This document shows positions 34,768 to 42,191 of a stretch of 64,000 nt of DNA, in pieces. Under the pieces are notes generated by a model. The model was given only the letters and a program-made list of their open reading frames with translations, did not search any database and had not been told where the DNA came from. How positions within the stretch are numbered: position 1 is the first letter of the stretch; each line of letters opens with the position of its first letter. Source of the DNA: JAEUIE01 sp047602475 (GTDB lineage Bacteria; Planctomycetota; Planctomycetia; Gemmatales; HRBIN36). The stretch covers positions 744,001-808,000 of the forward strand of contig JASGHE010000006.1 of assembly GCA_047602475.1 (NCBI GenBank), given 5' to 3'. A program made the translations under genes and the position numbers.

Positions 34768-34800
34768 GTTCCCCTCTCCCCTGGAGAGGGGTGAGGGGGT
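34768..34800. repeat. Intergenic repeat family C copy (short)
   Basis: CCCCTCTCCCCTGGAGAGGGGTGAGGGGG. It lies downstream of galE. The rest of 34801-34948 shows nothing I can name. Confidence 0.7.
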
Positions 34801-34948
34801 CTCTTGATCGAGGCCCGGCACCAGAAGAACTTTTGTGTTGATGATCGATTGGTCGTGGCACGACTATTTCTCAAATTTCGTTCAAATTCAATGCACAACT
34901 ATTACGCTGACAGTGTAAGATTCCAGTAGAGCCTTCAGCGCTTGTATC

Positions 34949-36151
34949 ATGTTAGTACTCGCCATCGCAGATAACTCGACGTCCATGTGGGATAATGGAC
35001 GCATCGTCCTGGTCAGCCTGGCGGTCTTGGCCATCGTGGTCTTGATCGGGGCAACTTGGCTGCGCATCCACTTGATCAGGCAGATCACCCGGAATCAACA
35101 ACGTGACGCACGAGATCAGAACCTCGAACATCTCTATGCCGAGCTGGTTGAGCATGCCAGCGATATCATCCTCCGACTGGATCGGATCGGCAACATCCTG
35201 GCCATCAACAAGGCCGGCGTGACCCTGCTCGGGTATCCCAAAGAAGCGTTGATCGGCAAAAACGTCACCGAGCTGATGCCCGGCGACGCCGACGAACCCA
35301 TCTCCTTTGAAAGCAGCAAGGAATACGCCCTGGGTGACATGCTTCTGCTCGATAAGAATCAGCAGCAGATTCAGCTCGAGATGAGCCTCCGCCGCGAACG
35401 GGTCGATGGCAAAACCCGCAGCATCGAGATCATCGCCCGCAACGTCACCGAACGCCGGCGCCTCGAAGCCCAGCTCCGCCAAAGCGAACGCATGCAGGCC
35501 ATGGGCCTCCTCGCCGGCGGCGTCGCTCACGATTTCAACAACTACCTTACCGTCATTCTCAACTTTTCCGACCTCGCTCTCGAAAGCCACTCCCTCGACG
35601 AAGTCAAGCAGATGCTCGTCGAGATTCGCAAGGCGGGCCTGCTCGCTTCCGAGATGTCCCGGCACATGATCGACTTCAGCCGTCGGCAAGTTGCTCCGCC
35701 TCAACGGGTGAATCTCAACAGCATCATCACCGATCAGCAGCGCATGCTTCACAGCGCCCTGGGCAAGCAGATTGAAATGAAAGTGCAATTGACCAGCGGC
35801 CTGCCGGAGATCGTCGCCGATGTCGGGTCCTTGGAACAGATCTTGATGAACCTCGTGCTCAATGCCCGCGACGCCATCTCCGTGCTGGGCAAGATCACCA
35901 TCCGCACGCTGCCCATCGAGAACGCCAAAAAAGTGCTGCTCGAAATCACCGATACCGGCCAGGGCATCGACGAGGCGACCAAAGCGAAACTGTTTCAGCC
36001 CTTCTTCACCACCAAGGAACCCGATAAAGGCACCGGCCTGGGCTTAGCCTCGGTGCAGCGCCTCATGCTCAAAATGGGCGGCTCCATCCATGTCGAAAGC
36101 CAACTGGGACAGGGCACCACGTTTCGGCTGGTGTTCCCGGCGGCGGGGTGA
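34949..36151 (+). CDS. PAS-domain sensor histidine kinase (NtrB-like)
   Basis: 400 residues. One N-terminal helix (IVLVSLAVLAIVVLIGATWL, about 19-38) is followed by a short coiled segment and a PAS domain at about 65-165 (DIILRLDRIGNILAINKAGVTLLGY). The HisKA dimerisation domain has phospho-acceptor His194 in GVAHDFNN, and the HATPase_c domain has the N box LVLNARDAIS, the G1 box DTGQGID and the GTGLGLASV G2 box. The HDFNN type groups it with soluble-PAS kinases that pair with response regulators encoded elsewhere. No response regulator is adjacent. No clear Shine-Dalgarno before the ATG. Confidence 0.92.
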   Translation: MLVLAIADNSTSMWDNGRIVLVSLAVLAIVVLIGATWLRIHLIRQITRNQQRDARDQNLEHLYAELVEHASDIILRLDRIGNILAINKAGVTLLGYPKEALIGKNVTELMPGDADEPISFESSKEYALGDMLLLDKNQQQIQLEMSLRRERVDGKTRSIEIIARNVTERRRLEAQLRQSERMQAMGLLAGGVAHDFNNYLTVILNFSDLALESHSLDEVKQMLVEIRKAGLLASEMSRHMIDFSRRQVAPPQRVNLNSIITDQQRMLHSALGKQIEMKVQLTSGLPEIVADVGSLEQILMNLVLNARDAISVLGKITIRTLPIENAKKVLLEITDTGQGIDEATKAKLFQPFFTTKEPDKGTGLGLASVQRLMLKMGGSIHVESQLGQGTTFRLVFPAAG

Positions 36152-36156
36152 TGCAA

Positions 36157-36413
36157 AGTTCTCTCTGGTCTTTTGCCCGAAGGGCATACGGCGAACAGCC
36201 CAGGGTTGCCGAAGCGAGCGGAGCGATGCGCAGGCTACCCTGGGTAAGTAGTCGGAAGGGATTTTTGATGCTCTGAAAGAGCTACGGAACAGTGGCATCG
36301 TTCCGGTCGCCCTTCAGGCGACGATCACCATTATTACACCAAACCCAGGGTAGCGATGAGTACATCGCAACCCTGGGCTATTCGCCGTGTGCCCTTTGGG
36401 CAAAAAGAAAACT
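36157..36413. repeat. Foldback repeat family H, copy 1
   Basis: Long inverted arms (AGTTCTCTCTGGTCTTTTGC ... GCAAAAAGAAAACT; GCCCGAAGGGCATACGGCGA / TCGCCGTGTGCCCTTTGGGC) surround a GTAG-headed GGGTAGCGATGAGTACATCG hairpin. It ends 10 bp from the tRNA-Gly gene's 3' end and may terminate that transcript. Confidence 0.8.
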
Positions 36414-36422
36414 CTAACAAAC

Positions 36423-36493
36423 AGCGGGATACGGGAGTCGAACCCGTCTCACAGCCTTGGGAAGGCTGGGCACAACCGATATACCAATCCCGC
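36423..36493 (-). tRNA. tRNA-Gly (anticodon CCC)
   Basis: A 71-nt cloverleaf on the minus strand. Acceptor arms GCGGGAT/ATCCCGC, D-stem GTA/TGC, anticodon arm CAGCC-TTCCCAA-GGCTG with CCC anticodon, T arm ACGGG-TTCGACT-CCCGT, discriminator T. CCA is not encoded. It reads GGG glycine codons. No direct repeat of its 3' end is seen nearby, so it is not acting as an integration site here. Confidence 0.93.
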
Positions 36494-36565
36494 GCGAACT
36501 ATCCACAATCTTATTGACTCTCGAATCATAACGCGCCATCATCATTTGTCGAGAGGGTACTTCCC

Positions 36566-37810
36566 ATGACAGACCACGCCAGTTCGGTCATCACCACTAC
36601 CACCGATTCCTCCGAATGGATACTCGCCCGGGGCTACCGGTTCGCCGGGGTCGCCAGCGGCCTGCGCAGTGAGCCGGGCCGACGTGATATTGGCGTCATT
36701 GTCAGCGAGAACCACGCCAGTGCAGCCGGCGTCTTCACCCTGAACCGTGTCGCTGCCGCCCCCGTGCAGGTCTCGCGCAAACGGGTCCCTTCCGCTGAAA
36801 TCAAAGGTATCGTCTGCTGTTCCGGCAACGCCAACGCCTGCACCGGCGCCCAGGGCATTCAAGACGCTGAGCTGATGGCCCTCGCCCTCGGCGCCCACGT
36901 CGGCGTGCCGGGCGAAGAAATCCTCGTCGCCTCCACCGGCATCATCGGCCGACCGCTGCCCATGAACGTCGTCGGCGCAGGCATCGTCGCCGCCGCTTTT
37001 GCTCTGAAAGATGATGTCGCCGCCCTCAACGACTTCGCCCACTCCATACTCACCACCGATACCAAAATCAAAGTCGCCTGCCTCGAAGTGAACCTGCATG
37101 GCACGCCGGTCCGCTTCACCGGCATCGCCAAAGGAGCCGCCATGATCGGCCCCAACATGGCCACCATGCTCGGCTTCATCCTCACCGACGCCGCCATCGC
37201 CCCCAGTCTACTACAAGAAGCGCTCACCCGTGCCGTCGATCGCACCTTCAACTGCATCAGCGTCGAAGGCCACATGAGCACCAACGACACCGTCTTCCTC
37301 CTCGCCAACGGCGAAGCGGGCGGCACCCCCATCACCGGGCATGGCAACTACTTCCACCAGTTCGAGAACGACCTCACCCGTGTCTGCAGTCAACTCGCCC
37401 GGGCCATCGCCGAAGATGCGGAAGGCGCCACTCACCTCGTCGAGATTCTCGTCGAAGGCACCCAGACCGAAGCCGACGCCCGACAGGTCGCCAAGACCAT
37501 CGCCGAGAGCGCGTTAGTGAAGACCGCCCTCTTCGGCGCCGACCCCAACTGGGGCCGCATCGTCTCCGCCGCCGGCTACAGTGGCATCTGCTTCGAAGAG
37601 AAAGACCTCTCCCTCCACCTCGGTCCCTATCTCCTCTACGATCAAGGCACCCCCGTCGAGTTCGACGCCGCCGAAGTATCCAAGTACATGAAAGACAACC
37701 GCCACCTCGCAGTGAAGCTGATCTTCACCCTCGGAAGCGCCCAATGCCACTACTGGACGTGTGATTTGACGCATGATTATGTCACACTGAACGCGGAATA
37801 TACGACGTAG
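36566..37810 (+). CDS. argJ: Bifunctional ornithine acetyltransferase/N-acetylglutamate synthase
   Basis: 414 residues, normal length. It transfers acetyl from N-acetylornithine to glutamate (and possibly from acetyl-CoA) in arginine synthesis. The autocleavage site is intact: KGAAMIGPNMATMLGFILTDA, where the Thr of AT-ML becomes the N-terminal nucleophile of the beta chain. GNANACTGAQG and the oxyanion-hole region STGIIGRPLP are present, as is the conserved C-terminus NAEYTT. The ATG at 36566 gives a short unstructured leader; an internal start near residue 18 cannot be excluded. No other arg genes adjoin it. Confidence 0.95.
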   Translation: MTDHASSVITTTTDSSEWILARGYRFAGVASGLRSEPGRRDIGVIVSENHASAAGVFTLNRVAAAPVQVSRKRVPSAEIKGIVCCSGNANACTGAQGIQDAELMALALGAHVGVPGEEILVASTGIIGRPLPMNVVGAGIVAAAFALKDDVAALNDFAHSILTTDTKIKVACLEVNLHGTPVRFTGIAKGAAMIGPNMATMLGFILTDAAIAPSLLQEALTRAVDRTFNCISVEGHMSTNDTVFLLANGEAGGTPITGHGNYFHQFENDLTRVCSQLARAIAEDAEGATHLVEILVEGTQTEADARQVAKTIAESALVKTALFGADPNWGRIVSAAGYSGICFEEKDLSLHLGPYLLYDQGTPVEFDAAEVSKYMKDNRHLAVKLIFTLGSAQCHYWTCDLTHDYVTLNAEYTT

Positions 37811-37811
37811 C

Positions 37812-37860
37812 ATGCTCCCCTCTCCCTCCCGGGGAGAGGGGCCGGGGGTGAGGGGTTCCT
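37812..37860. repeat. Intergenic repeat family C copy
   Basis: CCCCTCTCCCTCCCGGGGAGAGGGG followed by CCGGGGGTGAGGGGTT. It begins two bases after the argJ stop codon. Confidence 0.85.
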
Positions 37861-37916
37861 GGATCGAGTTGACACGTGTTGGTTTTAGAACGATCATCGG
37901 ACCGGAGGGATGACGC

Positions 37917-38273
37917 ATGGGCATAGGATATATGCTCGTTAACTTTACCCGAAAAGAGGTCGTTAAGTACACTCACTTGCCAACTTCAAAGGCTCGCGAG
38001 TTGGCTGGTAGCCCAGTATCGGCAGCAATCACGACTTGGTATCTGCTGGAGCACCCTGGCGAGCAGATTGCCTTCGTTTCCGATTCCGAGGATGATTGGC
38101 CTTTTCCACTAGGTAGCCGAAAGGATGTCGCTGATTACCAGGAAATGACCAATGCAGTCGTTCAACAATTGATTACCGAAGGAATTCTCCGAGATGACGG
38201 CGTTGCGTGGGCAGACGAGGAGGAACCAAAGTCGGTCCATGTTCGAGCTTTGAAGAACGTGTGGATGCAGTAG
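37917..38273 (+). CDS. Hypothetical protein, 118 aa
   Basis: Begins MGIGYMLVNFTRKEVVKYTH. No signal peptide or membrane helix. It is acidic toward the C-terminus (ADEEEPKSVHV). VSAAITTWYLLEHPGEQIAFVSD and the W-P-F-P element suggest a compact alpha/beta protein. Family not recognised. GGAGGG lies a few bases before the ATG. Lower GC than argJ. It is flanked by family-C repeats on both sides, like the next gene. Confidence 0.65.
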   Translation: MGIGYMLVNFTRKEVVKYTHLPTSKARELAGSPVSAAITTWYLLEHPGEQIAFVSDSEDDWPFPLGSRKDVADYQEMTNAVVQQLITEGILRDDGVAWADEEEPKSVHVRALKNVWMQ

Positions 38274-38303
38274 TGTTACTAACCGGGGTGAACTCGATTG
38301 AGA

Positions 38304-38346
38304 AACCCCTCACCCCCAACCCCTCTCCCCGCGAGGGAGAGGGGAG
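38304..38346. repeat. Intergenic repeat family C copy supplying a ribosome-binding site
   Basis: CCCCTCACCCCCAACCCCTC followed by TCCCCGCGAGGGAGAGGGGAG. The final GGGGAG lies 9 nt before the ATG at 38354 and is the only Shine-Dalgarno candidate there. Confidence 0.8.
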
Positions 38347-38353
38347 AAATACC

Positions 38354-39289
38354 ATGCCACCCAACGACAAAACCTACCGCTTTAACATGTACAGCATGCT
38401 CCCCAACGGGGAAGACGCGGAGACTCCCATTGAAGTACGCCGTTCTGACTACCCCCTCACCCGAATCGAAGAACTGCTCTTAATGGCCGCCCTGGTACAG
38501 GGGAAAGGTTATACCTCCGACCTATTCCGGGCAGGTACCGGTAAGATCATCAAGCAGGCACTGCATTTCTCCGGCATGACGTTGGAAGCGCTCAACGATG
38601 TTTGGGGAATTGCCGCCGACTTTACGAACCCCACAAGAACGATAGTTGATGATTACCTCGAAGCCTTGATCCAGGTGACCGACGCCGATAACTGCAAGCA
38701 CAAACGCTACCAATATGCCCTCTTTCAAGGTAAGGGCAACTGGTGCGACCCCGATGGACGACCAAACGCCTTTCCCGACTTCACTTCCTGTCGATTATCG
38801 TACCTCGGCGAAGCAATAGCCATGGACTTGCTGGAAGAGCAACCGGCGATGGTGTTGTTGAAGATGAACCATTCGCGGATAACAACACCGGTCGTTACCA
38901 TGCGATATGGCGACCAGTTTGCGTTCGACAATCCGGACGATGAGTTGACTATCGGGATGCTTATCACTGATCTGCGAACCGAACTGTTTGACGAACCCGA
39001 CGAAGAGCACACGCAGGTCTCGGTGTGCAATCAACATTGGTCCGTTACTGCGCAAGTAAGTGGTCTGATCACTTTCGACAATATCGATCTACTTGAGGGC
39101 AAAGAATCCGATCTCCCCGAGCAAATGTACCTTCGCGACATTCCGGACGAGGAGTTGATTCGCATTTGGCAGGCGATTATCCGAGGTGACAGAGATGCTC
39201 TTCTAAAACATTCGTGGAAGCCCTTGAACGAACTGCAGCCTTACAACCGTGATTTCTATCAGGAGGGAACATACCCCAGTCGGCTTTGA
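38354..39289 (+). CDS. Hypothetical protein, 311 aa
   Basis: Start at ATG 38354 (MPPNDKTYRFNMYS), since the frame further upstream is repeat C. It is a soluble acidic protein: EVRRSDYPLTRIEELLLMAALVQG, then FRAGTGKIIKQALHFSGMTLEALNDVWGIAADFTN, later TIGMLITDLRTELFDEPDEEH. No catalytic motif recognised. The C-terminal DIPDEELIRIWQAIIRGDRDALL resembles small helical protein-binding ends. Its Shine-Dalgarno sequence is provided by the preceding repeat. Confidence 0.68.
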   Translation: MPPNDKTYRFNMYSMLPNGEDAETPIEVRRSDYPLTRIEELLLMAALVQGKGYTSDLFRAGTGKIIKQALHFSGMTLEALNDVWGIAADFTNPTRTIVDDYLEALIQVTDADNCKHKRYQYALFQGKGNWCDPDGRPNAFPDFTSCRLSYLGEAIAMDLLEEQPAMVLLKMNHSRITTPVVTMRYGDQFAFDNPDDELTIGMLITDLRTELFDEPDEEHTQVSVCNQHWSVTAQVSGLITFDNIDLLEGKESDLPEQMYLRDIPDEELIRIWQAIIRGDRDALLKHSWKPLNELQPYNRDFYQEGTYPSRL

Positions 39290-39335
39290 TCCTTTCAGGA
39301 TCCACAAATACCAACACGGGTGAACTCAATCGAAG

Positions 39336-39378
39336 AACCCCTCACCCCCAACCCCTCTCCCCGAGAGGGAGAGGGGAG
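39336..39378. repeat. Intergenic repeat family C copy
   Basis: AACCCCTCACCCCCAACCCC then TCTCCCCGAGAGGGAGAGGGG, with the GAACTCAATCGA companion element upstream. It lies in the convergent gap before the SYLF gene end. Confidence 0.85.
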
Positions 39379-39384
39379 CAAACC

Positions 39385-40094
39385 CTACTTCGGCGGCACT
39401 GCCGGCGGCTGCGTCGCAGGCGGAGCCAACTGCAACAACAACGTCCGCAGATTGTTCGCAACCACCGGCACCTGGGGCAGTTGCCCATTCAGAATGGTGC
39501 TGACAATCGGAGCGGGGCTGCCATACACTGCCGCGTTGCCTGAATGATCGGTGGTGATGATCGAACCATCCAGAGCCACGCCGGCGAAGAGGCCCCGACT
39601 CCGCGACCACGACAGAATCTCCGTGCGGAAACTCGTATCGGTGCTCGCTGACAGGTTGCGACCAATAGGCCCGGCTGAAATGCTGGCGTCGCCGCCCAGC
39701 GTCAGTTGCCTGCCAGCCATCACGCTGTCCACGCCGCGCCGCGTGCGGAACATCAGCACCAGATCGCTCGATTGCAGCCCAGCCTGTGCACGAAGTTGCC
39801 GCCCGTAATGGTCACCATCACCGGCAGCCCCCAGATGCCCTGTTCGTTGCGGGCCATCACCACGCCATGCCCCCGCCGCACTCCCACGATGAATCCTGCC
39901 CGGATCACGTTCGGAAAGATCATGATCGCCTGAGCTTCCTGCATCAGCGACGTCGGAATGCCCCGGTCAGGAACACGAGTGATTTCCGTCAGGACCGCCC
40001 CGGCATTGGTGATACGTTCCTGCTCACGCCCCTGAGCAAAGAGACTGTGTGCAGCCACGAGCCCGATCAGCAGTGTCAGACCAAATCTTCTCAT
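39385..40094 (-). pseudogene. SYLF/YSC84-like lipid-binding protein, single-base frameshift
   Basis: About 236 residues when read through one missing base. The ATG at 40094 follows GGAGGAATCGTC. A signal peptide (MRRFGLTLLIGLVAAHSLFA) precedes the SYLF domain: IPTSLMQEAQAIMIFPNVIRAGFIVG, GHGVVMARNEQGIWGLPVMVTITGGNFG. Near 39792 the frame breaks; one added base restores AQAGLQSSDLVLMFRTRRGVDSVMAG and the rest, including GPIGRNLSASTDTSF. SYLF proteins bind phosphoinositides or other anionic lipids in eukaryotes; bacterial ones are secreted and of unclear role. Both halves fit the family fully. Confidence 0.85.
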
Positions 40095-40180
40095 GACGAT
40101 TCCTCCATGAATCAGCAAGTAGTTTCTCCAAGCCGGAGTGTAACAGGGAACGCCGAGGTTTGAAAAGAGGAAGTCCCTCA

Positions 40181-40210
40181 TGCGAGCGGGGGGCGTCAGC
40201 CCCCTGAGTA
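40181..40210. repeat. Foldback repeat family F, half copy
   Basis: TGCGAGCGGGGGGCGTCAGC followed by CCCCTGAGTA, without its inverted partner. Confidence 0.8.
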
Positions 40211-40236
40211 AAGCTTCGCCCTCAAGCGAAGATCTT

Positions 40237-40377
40237 CTCGTTCCCAGGCTCTGCCTGGGAACGCACTGTGTCCGAGGCTCCGCCTCGCCGCGAGAGCATG
40301 AACCACGCTGCCCTCGCTTGCAAACGTGAGGCAGAGCCTCACTCGCAGTGCGTTCCCAGGCGGAGCCTGGGAACGAG
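40237..40377. repeat. Palindromic intergenic repeat family B, copy 7
   Basis: CTCGTTCCCAGGCTCTGCCT ... GCGGAGCCTGGGAACGAG with inner GAGGC hairpins. It lies between the divergent SYLF gene and the gene at 40485. Confidence 0.9.
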
Positions 40378-40484
40378 ACGTCACCGTCTCAACTCATCTC
40401 ACCGCGCACTACCACTGTTGCGTCCCGACACCCCTCCGTGCTATGTGTGTATTTGTACACATACACTCACGGAGACGCACCGCC

Positions 40485-41777
40485 ATGACCGAAAAACCTG
40501 AACGACTCTCCCTCTTCCGCCGCTACCTCGTCCAGGGCTACAGCACGAGCACCCTCATCATCCAGGCCAAAGTTCTCTGGGGTCTTTCCGAAGAGCAGGC
40601 TCGCCAGGAACTGAACGAAGTCAAACGCCAGCTCGCCCTCGATGCCACCACGATGGACATCCTCGCCGAACTGATGATCGTCTATCAGCAACATCAGCAA
40701 GGCCTCGAGATCATGTCGCGCGAACTCAAAGGCGAGAACGTCACCGCCAGCTTCCACAACACCCATCGCATGCGTCTCAACGACACCAAAAACATCATCA
40801 TCAGCATCGGTGACTACCGCGATAAGGCTGGCCGCAACCGCACCGAATGCCCTGAAAAAGAGGCAGATCTCGCTAAAGAGAAAGCCGAGAACGCCAAGAT
40901 CACCTGGGAGTGCGCCGAGTATCAGGCCATGCAGGGCTACCACTACGATCACTATCATGGCATGGTGCAGCCGGGCAACAATCTGCCGAGCATGGAGCTC
41001 GCCATCCGCGATTGCATCCGCATGCGGATGCTGCCCAAGAGCCAGTACGAAGACTTCATGATCCTGCAACTCTTCAACGCTCTCACCGAGGATGAAAAGA
41101 GGATCGACCCCGAGACGCTGTGTAAAGAAGAGAAGATGTCGGCCCTGCACAACTGGGATCCGAACGTCCACGCCGAGCCGGGGCAGACCAAGTATAAGCT
41201 GTACGAAGAGATGTCGCGGATCATCTTCCTGCAACGTGTACAAGAGTACAACGACATCTATGCCAAGGCAGCCCAGCACGTCGATGGCCTGATGGACGAA
41301 AAACAGATCGAGCCGGGCATGCGCTTCCCGTTCGTCGGCGTGCCTCCCATCGTGAAGAAGGCCGCCGATGGTGATAAGGAAGCGATCGCCAAGCTGCAAT
41401 CGATGGTGAACCGCGCGAGAATGCGCAGCCCCGAAGCGGTCGCCGAGGAAGCCGAAGAGAACCGTCGCAACCTCGACTGGGGCCGAGCCTCCGCCATCGG
41501 GCTAGCGTTACTGCTCGCCTTCTGCTCCGTGTGGATGTGTGGCTGCATGATCTTCAGCCCGGCGATGAGTTCGATCGTGATGCCGTTGGAAGTGACAGAG
41601 TCGTTGATGGTCGTCGATGAGGTTGTTGAACAGACCATTTACCGCCAAGACGCCAAGAAGGCCAAGAAGGCCAAGAAGAATACCAGCCACGATTCTTGGC
41701 GCTCCTCGGCGTCCTGGCGGTTCAATTCCCCCGCTTTTTTCAAGGCTTCCCGCCACGTCGAGATCAATAGCTGCTGA
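40485..41777 (+). CDS. Hypothetical protein with one membrane segment; repeat-derived C-terminus
   Basis: 430 residues from the ATG at 40485 (MTEKPERLSLFRRY); upstream frame is repeat B. It is highly charged and helical, with a long Glu/Lys region (CPEKEADLAKEKAENAKITWE), a His/Tyr-rich patch (GYHYDHYHG) and one helix near residue 335 (SAIGLALLLAFCSVWMCGCM). After the helix a short tail leads into IYRQDAKKAKKAKKN and RSSASWRFNS, which translate the CCGCCAAGACGCCAAG-type palindrome common in these genomes, so the last 45 or so residues are probably captured intergenic sequence. Family unknown. Confidence 0.68.
   Translation: MTEKPERLSLFRRYLVQGYSTSTLIIQAKVLWGLSEEQARQELNEVKRQLALDATTMDILAELMIVYQQHQQGLEIMSRELKGENVTASFHNTHRMRLNDTKNIIISIGDYRDKAGRNRTECPEKEADLAKEKAENAKITWECAEYQAMQGYHYDHYHGMVQPGNNLPSMELAIRDCIRMRMLPKSQYEDFMILQLFNALTEDEKRIDPETLCKEEKMSALHNWDPNVHAEPGQTKYKLYEEMSRIIFLQRVQEYNDIYAKAAQHVDGLMDEKQIEPGMRFPFVGVPPIVKKAADGDKEAIAKLQSMVNRARMRSPEAVAEEAEENRRNLDWGRASAIGLALLLAFCSVWMCGCMIFSPAMSSIVMPLEVTESLMVVDEVVEQTIYRQDAKKAKKAKKNTSHDSWRSSASWRFNSPAFFKASRHVEINSC
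41639..41730. repeat. CCGCCAAGACGCCAAG palindrome inside a gene end
   Basis: ACCGCCAAGACGCCAAGAAG, AAGGCCAAGA iterations, then CTTGGCGCTCCTCGGCGTCCTGGCGGT. The arms are inverted and 92 bp apart end to end. It forms the 3' coding end of the preceding gene. Confidence 0.75.
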
Positions 41778-41870
41778 CGCCGAAACCACCCCCGAGCAGG
41801 ATTTTCGACGAAAATGCTGCTCCAGAGCACAGAGATACTGCGCGCAATGTGCAACAATGCGAGTTCCGAA

Positions 41871-41993
41871 TGCGAGCGGGGGGCGTCAGCCCCCTGAGGA
41901 GGAAATGGCACCCGTTTCTGTAATCTTCGCAGTTACATAGATCGTGGTGAGGGCAGGAAGTTTTACTCAGGGGCTGACGCCCCCCGCTCGCAT
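41871..41993. repeat. Foldback repeat family F, copy 3
   Basis: TGCGAGCGGGGGGCGTCAGC arms inverted around about 70 bp. The remaining gap to 42191 is a pyrimidine-rich stretch (ACTCCCAACTCCCCGCTC and similar) with no gene visible. Confidence 0.88.
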
Positions 41994-42191
41994 TCGGGAA
42001 GAGGGACCAACCCATGAAAACACTCCCAACTCCCCGCTCTTTACTCACAACTCTTCTCCACCCTCTTTCTCATTGCACATTACCCTCCCATCAGCTACTG
42101 TTACTTAGACACTCCTTCCTCGCAAGGCTGGGGGTCTTCGTATGAACCTTCAACTTGGCTGACGCCCCATATGCCGCCACCAGCTTCGTCT

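Noticed and set aside
36423..36493. tRNA-Gly as integration site of a genomic island
   Set aside because: No duplicate of the tRNA 3' end is seen nearby and no integrase gene is in the window.
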